30,215 bases of DNA, taken from positions 1 to 30,215 of the forward strand of contig CAMUFJ010000021.1 of the NCBI GenBank assembly GCA_947088135.1. Reading direction: 5' to 3'. A program made the translations under genes and the position numbers. This stretch comes from an uncultured Clostridia bacterium. GTDB taxonomy: Bacteria; Bacillota; Clostridia; Christensenellales; Borkfalkiaceae. Positions 15,319-23,922 of the stretch are shown here, in pieces; within the stretch, counting starts at the first letter, position 1; each line of letters begins with the position of its first letter. The notes under the pieces were generated by a model. That model did not search any database. It saw only the letters and a list, made by a program, of their open reading frames with translations, and had not been told where the DNA came from.

Positions 15319-18300
15319 TTACAATGCCCGAATGGATTCGACGGGCTTTTTCTTGGAGGCAAAGTAGACGGGCAGGAAGGTGGAGATAATCGTCACTATG
15401 AGCGCGACGCCGATCATCATGGCGATGGATATCCATCCGAATACGAAGAGCGTCACGTCAAGTCCGACGTCCGCCTTCAAAATGCCGTTGATGACGCCCG
15501 TGAGCACCGCCGTGCCGACGAGGGAGAGAACGGTGCAGATTCCTACGATAATGCCCGATTCGGAGAAGAAGATCTTAAACACGTCCACGCCTCTCGCGCC
15601 CACCGCGCGCAAAATGCCGATTTCCTTTTTCTTATTGGAAATGCTCACGGAGATAAAGTTAAACAGGAGCAGGGAGGAGAATACCGCCAGCACGATCCCC
15701 ACGACGAGGAAGCCTGTCGAAAGGGAATTCACTGTATCGTTCACCATTTCCACGCTCGAATAGAGCACGTTGTTCATGGCGTAATATACGTCCGTTTCGG
15801 CGTTTCCGTTCTCTTCACCCAATAGATCGAGAAGCTTTTGGATCGACGCGCGTTCTCTTACGAGGGGTGCGTAAACCGTGCCGTAATAGGCGTCCGCCTC
15901 CCGTTTGTAGTTGGTTTCCTCCGTTTGCATATCCTGATAGACTCCCGCCCGATCCCGTAAGCCCTGTCCGCAGTACAGTCCGTCGCCGTAGTTTTTGTCC
16001 GCGCTCGCGTAAAAGCCGACGATCTTCATTTCGCCAATCGATTCATACTCGTCGAGCGTCACCTGCGCCTTTAAACGCTCGCCGTGTTTTGTATAATACG
16101 CCTTGATCGTCGCAAGTCCTGCGTGTCTTTCCGCATCGGTGGCGGGGCGGTCCGTTTGCGAAATCACGTTGCCGTGTTCGTCGTATTCTTGTTCCCAAAC
16201 GATGCCTTCGACGACTGCGGAGAAAGCGTCCGACAGCGCTGCGCTTTCCCTGTAAAACGCATCTATTGCTTCATGGTACGCTCGCTCGGCTTCCTCCAAT
16301 TCTTCCTCGGTCATGCCGTCTTGGACGTAGTCTTCATATTTGGGTTCCTGCGCGGTGAAGTGACGAAGCAAGTCAACGGAAATCACAAGCTCGTCGTCGG
16401 CAAGCGTTTGCTTTTCCGCGCCGAAGAAGGTGACGGGATGTACGTGTTCCAGCGAGGGGGAAAGTACGGCAAGGCTGTACGCGGTAAAAGAAGAGGTGTC
16501 TGTGTCCAGCCGAATTTGCTTCATCGTGTTCTCGAAATACTGCACGTATTCCCCGTTCGCGGTAAGACGGTCGAAATTCTCGTCTGCGTACGCTTTGGAA
16601 ACGAACGCCATTGTGTGCGGCGATTGTTCGATATAAATCAAATAAGTATTGCTCGTCATGAAATTCGCTTCGCCCGTTTTGACGCCGTCGTACTTGGCGG
16701 GGATCTCTCCGCTCTCGAACACGCCCGAAATGCGGAATACGCCCTCGTAGAACGCAACGTATTTTCCGATCAGATCTTCCGCCGAGCGGATCGTTGTCGC
16801 CGTGCTTCCGCCTATCGCCGTGCCGTCCTCGTCTACGGCGCGGAAGTCGCCGTTCTCGATGCATTCGAGGAAATAAGAACTCACGCAAAGCTCGTTCTTT
16901 TCTTTGGGCAACGCGCCCGCCGTCAGTTTGGAGGCAAAGGGGTGTTCGTCGCTTGCCAAGGCGAGCTTTTCGAGCGAGGGGATATAGTAACCGCTCAAAT
17001 TGGATTTGATGGAAACGTTTACGGGAGAACCGAAAGAAAAGTCGTACGTACCGAACGCTTCACCCGTAACGGAAGCGATTTTTTCGAGTTCGGCGGGCGT
17101 GAAGGAGGTTAAATGGCTGTACTCGTGCTCCTCGCTATCTCCGTTGCCGTACTGATAGGTAACGCGAACGTTGTATTTTTTTTGCAGGGCGACGTAATCG
17201 TAATCGCTCTCCAAGAAAGTGTTCATCAGCACCTCGTCGTTATCGTAAACCATCATGGTGGAAAACAAGCCGAACATGACGAATGCGACGAAGGAGAGGA
17301 GAATCGTCAGAATCAGACGGAAGGGTTTTAATTTTAAACCAGACGCGCCGATTTTAACGGCTTTTCCCGCGGGCAGGCGGGAGCGGATAAACTTCGCTTG
17401 ATCTTTTCCGTAGGTTTTGACGTTCAGGGCGGCAGGATCGGTGTTTTCGAAGCGTTCGCGCGCACCGTCGTCGTCCATGCGCGCGACGCGCTTGAAGTCG
17501 GAAATTTCTTTTTCGCCTTTGGTGAGCACGACGTTTCCGTTGCTCGCCGAAAGGAATTTTTTAATCGTTTGAAAATTTGCTTCCGTGAGAGCGGCTCCGT
17601 TCTTTACGGCAAGCGTGTTTTTGCCGATCAGCGTCACGTTTTCATCGAGCTTTTCGGGCGTGACCTTTTGCTTTGTCACGTCGGAAATAATTTTCCCGTC
17701 CGCAAGCTCTACGATTCTGTCGCCGTAAATTTCGGCAAATTCTCTGTCGTGCGAAACGACGATGACGAGCCTGTTTTCGGAGAGTTTTTTCAAGGCTTCG
17801 AAGACCTGTTTCCCCGTCGCCGAATCGAGCGCGCCCGTCGGTTCGTCCGCCATGATGATCTGCGGATCTTTGACTAAGGCGCGGGCGATCGCGATGCGCT
17901 GTTTCTGCCCGCCCGAGAGAGTGTTCGGCTTGCGCTTTGCGAATTGCTCCAATTCCACCGATCTTAAAATATCGGCGATTTTTTGCTTGTCTTTGGGCTT
18001 GCCTTGTAACTCCAATGCGAGCGCAACGTTGTCCTCCACGGAGAATTCGTTTAAAACGTTGTATTCCTGAAAGATGAAGCCGACGAAGGTGTTGCGGTAG
18101 CTGTCGAAATCGCTTCCCGTAAAATCCTGGGAGCTCTTGCCCATAACGATCACTTCGCCGCTTGTAGGGGCGTCGAGTCCGCCCGCTAAATTCAAAAGGG
18201 TGGATTTGCCCGAGCCCGACTTTCCGAGCAGGAACACGAGCCCGGTTTCCCCGAAGCTGATGGAAACGTCGTCGAGCGCTTTCGTGTCGTTTCCGCCCTT

Positions 18301-18339
18301 GGTTTTGTAGACCTTGGTCAGGTGCTTGATTTCCAACAT
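15319..18339 (-). CDS. ABC transporter, ATPase-FtsX permease fusion
   Basis: A single 1006-residue chain carries a LolD/MacB-type ATPase followed by an FtsX-type permease. The ATPase (residues 1-225) shows Walker A GKSGSGKST (39-47), signature LSGGQ (141-145), Walker B IIMADEP (161-167) and H-loop SHD. After a charged linker comes TM1 (about 341-363), an external domain of about 500 residues rich in Glu, Asp and Tyr, then three TM segments at the C-terminus with the FtsX core SNKKKEIGILRAVGARG. This is the MacB layout. Such exporters handle peptides, lipoproteins or antibiotics; the substrate here is unknown. ATG 18339 follows GGGAGG (18350-18355). It lies downstream of rpmB, past a terminator. 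Confidence 0.92.
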   Translation of the reverse strand: MLEIKHLTKVYKTKGGNDTKALDDVSISFGETGLVFLLGKSGSGKSTLLNLAGGLDAPTSGEVIVMGKSSQDFTGSDFDSYRNTFVGFIFQEYNVLNEFSVEDNVALALELQGKPKDKQKIADILRSVELEQFAKRKPNTLSGGQKQRIAIARALVKDPQIIMADEPTGALDSATGKQVFEALKKLSENRLVIVVSHDREFAEIYGDRIVELADGKIISDVTKQKVTPEKLDENVTLIGKNTLAVKNGAALTEANFQTIKKFLSASNGNVVLTKGEKEISDFKRVARMDDDGARERFENTDPAALNVKTYGKDQAKFIRSRLPAGKAVKIGASGLKLKPFRLILTILLSFVAFVMFGLFSTMMVYDNDEVLMNTFLESDYDYVALQKKYNVRVTYQYGNGDSEEHEYSHLTSFTPAELEKIASVTGEAFGTYDFSFGSPVNVSIKSNLSGYYIPSLEKLALASDEHPFASKLTAGALPKEKNELCVSSYFLECIENGDFRAVDEDGTAIGGSTATTIRSAEDLIGKYVAFYEGVFRISGVFESGEIPAKYDGVKTGEANFMTSNTYLIYIEQSPHTMAFVSKAYADENFDRLTANGEYVQYFENTMKQIRLDTDTSSFTAYSLAVLSPSLEHVHPVTFFGAEKQTLADDELVISVDLLRHFTAQEPKYEDYVQDGMTEEELEEAERAYHEAIDAFYRESAALSDAFSAVVEGIVWEQEYDEHGNVISQTDRPATDAERHAGLATIKAYYTKHGERLKAQVTLDEYESIGEMKIVGFYASADKNYGDGLYCGQGLRDRAGVYQDMQTEETNYKREADAYYGTVYAPLVRERASIQKLLDLLGEENGNAETDVYYAMNNVLYSSVEMVNDTVNSLSTGFLVVGIVLAVFSSLLLFNFISVSISNKKKEIGILRAVGARGVDVFKIFFSESGIIVGICTVLSLVGTAVLTGVINGILKADVGLDVTLFVFGWISIAMMIGVALIVTIISTFLPVYFASKKKPVESIRAL

Positions 18340-18365
18340 AATTTTTTTTCCTCCCGTATAAAATG

Positions 18366-18391
18366 AAAAGGGCAACACAAGTTGCCCTTTT
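18366..18391 (-). terminator. terminator of rpmB
   Basis: AAAAGGGCAAC (18366-18376) pairs with GTTGCCCTTTT (18381-18391) around ACAA. It lies between rpmB and the ABC transporter gene and is followed on the minus strand by a T-rich stretch. Confidence 0.8.
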
Positions 18392-18403
18392 GTCCGAATT
18401 CGA

Positions 18404-18592
18404 TTAAACGCGCTCTACTTTATCGCTTTTGAGGCATCTCGTGCAAACGTAACCGTTTACCGTTTTGCCGTCCTGCACATAAGAAACTTTTTGAACGTTT
18501 GCCTTAAACGTTCTTCTCGTTTTGCGGTTGGAGTGGCTCACGTTGTTGCCCGACGTTTGTCCCTTTCCGCAGATACTGCATACTCTCGACAT
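18404..18592 (-). CDS. rpmB: 50S ribosomal protein bL28
   Basis: Large-subunit protein L28, 62 residues. It has the family sequence SNRKTRRTFKANVQ and two Cys pairs, CSIC near the N-terminus and CTRC near the C-terminus. That is the zinc-binding (C+) form, which ties it to zinc supply. ATG 18592 is preceded on the minus strand by GGAGG (18600-18604). It is divergent from yloU, as in Bacillus. A 69-nt leader with a small hairpin is predicted. Confidence 0.97.
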   Translation of the reverse strand: MSRVCSICGKGQTSGNNVSHSNRKTRRTFKANVQKVSYVQDGKTVNGYVCTRCLKSDKVERV

Positions 18593-18640
18593 ATTTTCAC
18601 CTCCGAGGATATTATCCGAAAAATCGCACCGAGCAGACTC

Positions 18641-18673
18641 GGTTGCTGAACCGTATATAATCATACCATTATA
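18641..18673 (-). promoter_or_regulatory. rpmB leader with hairpin and candidate -10
   Basis: On the minus strand a TATAAT (18668-18673) could be the rpmB -10, although no good -35 lies 17 bp upstream. The leader then contains a 6-bp hairpin with arms ACCGAG/CTCGGT, centred close to 18640. Confidence 0.45.
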
Positions 18674-18749
18674 AGGATAAAAAATCAATTAAAAACGGCT
18701 GTTTTTTTGATTTTTTTTTCGAATCGGGCTATTTTTTTTCGAATAACGC

Positions 18750-18778
18750 TTGCAAAAACGCCGACAATAAGGTAAAAT
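18750..18778 (+). promoter_or_regulatory. sigma-A promoter of yloU
   Basis: TTGCAA (18750-18755), a 17-bp spacer and TAAAAT (18773-18778). Two T8-CGAAT direct repeats lie just upstream (18712-18724 and 18732-18744). Confidence 0.75.
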
Positions 18779-18806
18779 AGATGATGAAAAGTCTTGGGAG
18801 CGTGTT

Positions 18807-19157
18807 ATGTCTGTAAGCACGAGCAATGCATACGGAAAAATTTCTATATCCGACTTGGCGATCGCCAAGGTGGCAGCGCAAGCCGCGATGGAAAGCTATG
18901 GCATCGTGGATACCGTCGCACGCCGTTTTACGGAAACGCTCGCCGAGCTTTTAAAGAAAGACGCGGGAGGCAAGGGCGTAAAAATCGTAACGTCCGGAAA
19001 CCGAATCTTCATCGACGTATCCGTGCTCATGAAATACGGCGTCTCGATCGAGGCTGTCGCGGAGTCGTTGAAGGAGGGCATTAAGTATAAAGTGGAGAAG
19101 TTTACGGGCATGATCGTAGATACCGTAAACGTAAATGTCGTCGGTTTGAAATTGTAA
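18807..19157 (+). CDS. yloU: Asp23/YloU (Gls24) family envelope-stress protein
   Basis: This 116-residue protein matches the Asp23/Gls24 family, small proteins linked to alkaline and cell-envelope stress. It shows GKISISDLAIAKVAAQAA near the N-terminus and ends with the typical FTGMIVDTVNVNVVGLKL. GGGAG (18796-18800) precedes the ATG. No membrane segment is present, so it probably associates with the membrane through partners. In Bacillus yloU lies between rpmB and yloV, as here. A predicted 8-bp hairpin (19186-19193 with 19202-19209) separates it from the next gene. Confidence 0.93.
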   Translation: MSVSTSNAYGKISISDLAIAKVAAQAAMESYGIVDTVARRFTETLAELLKKDAGGKGVKIVTSGNRIFIDVSVLMKYGVSIEAVAESLKEGIKYKVEKFTGMIVDTVNVNVVGLKL

Positions 19158-19237
19158 CTCCGTCTCCGCGTTTTTTATTCGAGCTCCCGAAACGGCAATC
19201 TGTTTCGGGGCATAATTAACCGGGAGATTACATCATT

Positions 19238-20890
19238 ATGCAGAAAAATATAAATTGCGCCATGTTCCGGAAGATGGTTCTGGTCGGCGCGAAAATGCTT
19301 GAGAATAATCGGGCGAAGGTGGACGCGCTCAACGTGTTCCCCGTGCCCGACGGCGATACGGGTACGAATATGTCGCTCACCATGCAGTCGGCGGTCAAGG
19401 AGCTGAACTCCTCCGCCGCGGGAGATTTTTTGCAGGTCTGCGATTTGATATCCAAGGGCGCGCTCCGCGGCGCGCGCGGGAACTCGGGCGTTATCCTTTC
19501 CCAAATTTTCCGCGGAATTTGTTCGGTTCTCCGCACCTGCAAGGCGGAGGCGGACACCCGTACCTTCGCAAAGGCGATGGAGGCGGGCACGAAGGTCGCT
19601 TACAGCGCGGTTTCCATTCCCAAAGAGGGCACGATTTTAACCGTTATACGCATGATGAGTGAATATGCGGTAAAGGTTGCGGGAAAGCATCGCGATTTCG
19701 AAACGTTTATTCCCGCCGTGATCGCCGAGGGCGACAAGGCGCTTGCTAAAACCCCCGAACTGCTCCCCGTGTTAAAGAAGGCGGGCGTGGTCGATTCGGG
19801 CGGCGTCGGACTCATGACCATTATGCGCGGATTCCAAGCCGCGCTCATGGGCGACGATATTATTTCCGAGATTCAAACGGAGGCGGCGAATTCCGCTTCT
19901 ACCCAAGACGCCGATTTCGGCGACAATTCCGACATTATCAACATGGATCTTGGCGAGATCCAATTTGCCTACTGCACGGAATTTTTCGTGATCAACCTCA
20001 AAAAGAGCACGACCCTTGCCGACATCGACAAATTGCGCGAACGGCTCATGGGGTTGGGCGACAGCGTTATCTGCATCGGCGATTTGGAGATGATCAAAGT
20101 CCACGTGCATACCAACACGCCCGGCGTCGCGCTCACCTACGCGTTGGAGCTCGGCGAGCTCGATAGACCCAAAATCGAGAACATGTTGGAGCAAAACCGC
20201 GCCCTGAAAGCCAAAATCGAGGCGGAAAAGAAGGATCAGGGTATGCTTGCCGTGTGCGCGGGTGATGGGATTGCGGAAATTTTCCGCGATTTGTTCGTCG
20301 ATCGCGTGATCGAGGGCGGGCAGACGATGAATCCTTCGGCTTCGGACATCGCTACGGCGGTGCAAAAAATCAACGCGGACAACGTGTTCGTGTTCCCCAA
20401 CAACAAAAATATTATTCTTGCGGCGGAGCAGGCGAAAGCACTTGTCGATAACCGCAAGATTCACGTGATTCCCACCAAAAATATCCCGCAAGGCTTTTCC
20501 GCCGCGCTTTCGTTCAGCCCCGAGGCGAGCGCGGAAGAGAACAAAACCAACATGATTCACGCGCTCGACAACGTGAAATCGGGTCAAGTTACCCACGCGG
20601 TGCGCACCACGAGCGTGAACGGCTTCAACATCAAGGAGGGGGATATCATCGGGCTTGACGACAAGAAGATTTTGGCGAAGAGCGACAATATCGACGACAC
20701 GGTATTAAAACTTCTCGATAAGCTCAAAGAAGAGTCGCACGAAGTCATTACGCTGTATTACGGCGAGGGGGTAAAAGAGGAGGACGCGCAGGCGTTGGTG
20801 GAAAAGGTGCAGGAAGCTTTTCCCGACTGCGACGTGGATTGCCACAACGGCGGTCAACCCGTTTATTACTACCTGCTCTCCTTGGAGTAA
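19238..20890 (+). CDS. yloV: DhaL/DegV-type kinase, FakA-like (YloV)
   Basis: YloV/FakA is the ATP-binding kinase of the fatty-acid kinase complex, which phosphorylates fatty acids held by FakB (DegV) proteins so that they can enter phospholipid synthesis. The 550-residue protein has a DhaL-type nucleotide domain with PVPDGDTGTNM (35-45, Asp metal ligands), GARGNSGVILSQ and VVDSGGVGLMTI. A middle domain follows, then a DegV-like C-terminal domain ending NGGQPVYYYLLSLE. GGGAG (19222-19226) lies 11 nt before the ATG. No FakB gene is in the window. It probably shares the yloU transcript and ends at a strong terminator. Confidence 0.95.
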   Translation: MQKNINCAMFRKMVLVGAKMLENNRAKVDALNVFPVPDGDTGTNMSLTMQSAVKELNSSAAGDFLQVCDLISKGALRGARGNSGVILSQIFRGICSVLRTCKAEADTRTFAKAMEAGTKVAYSAVSIPKEGTILTVIRMMSEYAVKVAGKHRDFETFIPAVIAEGDKALAKTPELLPVLKKAGVVDSGGVGLMTIMRGFQAALMGDDIISEIQTEAANSASTQDADFGDNSDIINMDLGEIQFAYCTEFFVINLKKSTTLADIDKLRERLMGLGDSVICIGDLEMIKVHVHTNTPGVALTYALELGELDRPKIENMLEQNRALKAKIEAEKKDQGMLAVCAGDGIAEIFRDLFVDRVIEGGQTMNPSASDIATAVQKINADNVFVFPNNKNIILAAEQAKALVDNRKIHVIPTKNIPQGFSAALSFSPEASAEENKTNMIHALDNVKSGQVTHAVRTTSVNGFNIKEGDIIGLDDKKILAKSDNIDDTVLKLLDKLKEESHEVITLYYGEGVKEEDAQALVEKVQEAFPDCDVDCHNGGQPVYYYLLSLE

Positions 20891-20908
20891 TTGTAAAACC
20901 GAACAGTG

Positions 20909-20937
20909 AAAAAAGAGCGGTTTACCCGCTCTTTTTT
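20909..20937 (+). terminator. terminator after yloV
   Basis: AAAAAAGAGCGG (20909-20920) pairs with CCGCTCTTTTTT (20926-20937) around TTTAC. The T run follows the stem directly. Confidence 0.92.
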
Positions 20938-20965
20938 GATAATAAAATTTTGAATAATCAAAAAA

Positions 20966-22969
20966 ATGAAACTTACACAATTGCGGGGCGTGAACGAGAA
21001 ACGCGAAAAAGAATTTTTGAAGGCGGGCGTACGGGATACGGAGGAACTCGTGCGTTACTACCCGCGCTCTTATTTGGATATGACCTCGCGCGTGTCGGTG
21101 CGCGACGTCTTCCACAACGACGTGGCGCTCATCGCCTGTACCCTCGTTTCGGTGGAACCAGTTCGTTACACGGGGCGGGTAAAGCTCGTGCGGGCGTGGC
21201 TTCAACAGGGGAACGATACGTTTTCCGCCGTATGGTTCAATATGCCCTACGTTGCGCAAAAGCTGAAAAAGGGGGAATATCTCTTTTACGGGCGGGTGCA
21301 GAACGGGTACGGCGCGGTGTCGCTCGTAAATCCCACCTTCGAGCCGTTGGAGCGCAATTTGCGCCTCAAAGGCTTGGTGCCCGTGTATCCGCTTCACGGC
21401 GGACTCACGCAGCGCGTGGTGCGCGACGCGGTGGCGCAGGCGTTGGGCGTAACCTCCGTAAAATCGGTCATTCCCTTAGAATTACAGCAAAAATACGGTA
21501 TGTTGCCCTTAAAAGAGGCGATTTTTGCCGTCCATTTGCCCAAAAATCAGCAAGAATTGAATCAAGCGTCCGAAAGGGTCGCGCTTGAAGAGTACTTTAC
21601 GCTCGTGTCGGCGTTTAAGCTGATCAAGGGGGATCGGGCGGACGCGCGCCTGAGAAAGTACACGGTTACAGAGCGGGACGTGGCAGAGTTCGAAAAGCGT
21701 TTTCCCTTCGCGTTTACGGCGGGTCAGCAAGCTGCCGTCCGCGCCGTGTACGACAATTTAAAATCGCCCGTACGCATGAACAGGCTCTTGCAAGGGGACG
21801 TGGGAAGCGGTAAGACGGCGGTGGCGCTCACGGGCATATTCATGGCGGTCAAGAGCGGATTTCAGGCGGTCTATCTCTCCCCGACGGAAGTGCTCGCCGC
21901 GCAAAATTTCGCGCTTTTACAAAAGACGTTTCCCGATTATAAAGTGGGATATTTGGCGGGCGGAAGTACCGCGAAGGAGAAAAAGGAGCTGAAAGCCGCG
22001 CTCGCGCGCGGGGAGATCGACGTGCTTTGCGGTACGCACGCGGTGTTGCAGGGCGACGTGAAATTCGCAGAACTCGCTTTTTGCGTCTGCGACGAGCAGC
22101 ACCGTTTCGGCGTTGCTCAACGCAATACTTTGAGTGAAAAAGGGGACGGAATCGATATGTTGATTATGTCGGCAACCCCAATTCCGCGCACGCTCTCCTT
22201 AATTTTCTACGGCGATTTGGACGTGACGACGATTCCCGACAAGCCCAAGGAGCGACAGGAAATTTCCACCGCGATCATCTCCGAGCGCAAGTATGAGGAT
22301 ATGCTCGGGTACGTGCGCGGAGAGGTGAAAAAAGGACGGCAGGCGTATTTCGTCTGTGCCAAGATCGAGGACGACGAGGGGCAGGTGACGTCCGTCACGG
22401 AGCTGTACGACAAGCTGAAAAACAGTTTGTTCGACGTGCGCTTTGCTCTTTTGCACGGGCGCATGAAGGACAAAGAAAAGGCGGAGATCATGGCGGCGTT
22501 CAAGCGCAAGGAGTACGACTGCCTTGTGGCGACGACCGTCATCGAGGTGGGGATCGACGTGCCCGACGCAACCATTATGGTCATTTGCAACGCCGAGCGG
22601 TTCGGGCTTTCCCAGCTTCACCAGCTCCGCGGGCGCGTTGGAAGAGGGAGCGAAAAGAGTTGGTGTTTTCTGCTCGTCGGGAGCGGCGGAGAAACGGCTT
22701 TGGAGCGTTTGAACGTGCTGAAAAGCACGACGGACGGCTTTGCGCTTGCGGAAAAGGACTTGGAACTGCGCGGAGGGGGCGACTTTTTGGGCACCCGCCA
22801 AAGCGGAAAGATGCTGAGCGGGATCAAAAATTTGAAATACTCGGCGGAAATTATCTTTACGGCGAAACGGCTTTCCGACGAGGCGTTCGAGCGGAGGCTC
22901 AATTATGAGGAGATCAAGCGCGTTGCCATACAAAAATACGAGAGTTTGAAGGACGTCGTACTCAATTAA
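20966..22969 (+). CDS. recG: ATP-dependent DNA helicase RecG
   Basis: RecG remodels stalled forks and Holliday junctions. The 667-residue protein has the N-terminal wedge/OB region (MKLTQLRGVNEKREKEF, then RVSVRDVFHND), Walker A GDVGSGKT near residue 280, the DEQH box in VCDEQHRFGVAQR, motif III MSATPIPRTLS, and the C-terminal motifs VATTVIEVGIDVPDATIM and LRGRVGRGSEKSWCFLL. The start is fixed by the usual RecG N-terminus, yet the 28 nt before it are A/T-rich and contain no SD. A poor promoter (TTTACC 20921-20926, TAAAAT 20943-20948) would give a leader of about 11 nt. No clear terminator follows. Confidence 0.96.
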   Translation: MKLTQLRGVNEKREKEFLKAGVRDTEELVRYYPRSYLDMTSRVSVRDVFHNDVALIACTLVSVEPVRYTGRVKLVRAWLQQGNDTFSAVWFNMPYVAQKLKKGEYLFYGRVQNGYGAVSLVNPTFEPLERNLRLKGLVPVYPLHGGLTQRVVRDAVAQALGVTSVKSVIPLELQQKYGMLPLKEAIFAVHLPKNQQELNQASERVALEEYFTLVSAFKLIKGDRADARLRKYTVTERDVAEFEKRFPFAFTAGQQAAVRAVYDNLKSPVRMNRLLQGDVGSGKTAVALTGIFMAVKSGFQAVYLSPTEVLAAQNFALLQKTFPDYKVGYLAGGSTAKEKKELKAALARGEIDVLCGTHAVLQGDVKFAELAFCVCDEQHRFGVAQRNTLSEKGDGIDMLIMSATPIPRTLSLIFYGDLDVTTIPDKPKERQEISTAIISERKYEDMLGYVRGEVKKGRQAYFVCAKIEDDEGQVTSVTELYDKLKNSLFDVRFALLHGRMKDKEKAEIMAAFKRKEYDCLVATTVIEVGIDVPDATIMVICNAERFGLSQLHQLRGRVGRGSEKSWCFLLVGSGGETALERLNVLKSTTDGFALAEKDLELRGGGDFLGTRQSGKMLSGIKNLKYSAEIIFTAKRLSDEAFERRLNYEEIKRVAIQKYESLKDVVLN

Positions 22970-23045
22970 ACCGCCTCTCATCGCCGATTGAGGCAGAAAA
23001 ACAAAAAAATCGGATAGATTTTTGCTTTCTTCCCCCGTTTGATTG

Positions 23046-23074
23046 TTGCTTTACGGGCACGAGGGTGCTATAAT
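23046..23074 (+). promoter_or_regulatory. sigma-A promoter of pdxK, leaderless type
   Basis: TTGCTT (23046-23051), a 17-bp spacer and TATAAT (23069-23074). The predicted start point is 23081, one nt before the ATG at 23082. Confidence 0.85.
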
Positions 23075-23081
23075 AGATGCC

Positions 23082-23897
23082 ATGAAAAAAATATTGACGA
23101 TGCAGGATCTGTCCTGCGTGGGGCAGTGTTCCCTGACCGTAGCTCTGCCGATCTTATCGGCGTACGGCATCGAAACCTGCGTTTTGCCCACGGCTATTTT
23201 ATCCAACCACACCATGTTCAAGAGTTGGAGCTATCTCGACTTGACGGACGAAATGCAAAACATCTTCCGCGAATGGGAAACCAACGGATTTTCGTTTGAC
23301 GCTTTTTTGCTCGGATATCTCGGGAAAAAGGCGCTTATGGACGTTGCGGAGCGGTGCTTCGATCTGTTTTCTGCGAAGGGAGCGAAGGTGATCATCGACC
23401 CCGTGTTCGGGGACAACGGCAAGCTGTACGGCGGATTCGATCTGGAATACGTTGCCGCCATGCGGGGGCTTTTGAAACGCGCCGATATCATCTTGCCCAA
23501 TATTACGGAAGCTTGCTTCCTTACGGGCACGGAATACAGGGAAACGTACGACGAAGCTTACATAAACGCGCTTGCCGACAAGCTTTATAGCCTGACGGGC
23601 AAGACTGTCGTCATCACGGGTGTGGAATCGGACGGCAAAATCGGGGAGTTTATCCTGAGCGAAGGAAAGCGGGAATACGTTCTTTTGGGGAAAGAACCCA
23701 AGAAGAGCCACGGCACGGGCGATATTTTCGCTTCGGTGTTTACGGCAAGCTATCTCGGCGGGAACAGTCTTGCGGAGAGCTGCCGAAAGGCAAGCCGGTT
23801 CGTCATCGACTGCTTGAAGGCGACGGACGACGGACATTTTTACGGCGTCAGCTTCGAAACGATATTAAACAAAATCAATAACAAAAACCCCGCGTGA
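23082..23897 (+). CDS. pyridoxamine/pyridoxal kinase-like protein
   Basis: This is a ribokinase-fold kinase of the PdxK/PdxY type, expected to phosphorylate pyridoxal, pyridoxine or pyridoxamine for vitamin B6 salvage. Over 271 residues it shows the N-terminal MQDLSCVGQCSLTVALPIL substrate region, IIDPVFGDNGKLY, LPNITEACFLTG and the anion-hole/catalytic HGTGDIFASVF near the C-terminus. ATG 23082 gives the family N-terminus. No SD precedes it, but a promoter with a start point 1 nt upstream does. The last codons and stop are built into the terminator stem and loop. A related hydroxymethylpyrimidine-kinase role is less likely but not excluded. Confidence 0.88.
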   Translation: MKKILTMQDLSCVGQCSLTVALPILSAYGIETCVLPTAILSNHTMFKSWSYLDLTDEMQNIFREWETNGFSFDAFLLGYLGKKALMDVAERCFDLFSAKGAKVIIDPVFGDNGKLYGGFDLEYVAAMRGLLKRADIILPNITEACFLTGTEYRETYDEAYINALADKLYSLTGKTVVITGVESDGKIGEFILSEGKREYVLLGKEPKKSHGTGDIFASVFTASYLGGNSLAESCRKASRFVIDCLKATDDGHFYGVSFETILNKINNKNPA

Positions 23898-23910
23898 AGC
23901 GGGGTTTTTG
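23882..23910 (+). terminator. terminator overlapping the pdxK stop
   Basis: CAAAAACCCCGC (23882-23893) pairs with GCGGGGTTTTTG (23899-23910) around GTGAA. The TGA stop (23895-23897) is in the loop, so the final sense codons form the rising arm. Confidence 0.93.
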
Positions 23911-23922
23911 CTGTAAAAATTC

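Noticed and set aside
14405..15436. 343-codon minus-strand frame opposite the dipeptidase
   Set aside because: Runs through a bidirectional terminator, has no motif, and the plus strand encodes a clear M19 enzyme.
16084..17112. 342-codon plus-strand frame opposite the ABC transporter
   Set aside because: Antisense shadow of a clear transporter gene; no SD or family features.
22973..22993. GCCTC/GAGGC hairpin after recG
   Set aside because: A 5-bp stem with a 11-nt loop followed by an A run, not T; not a terminator for recG.
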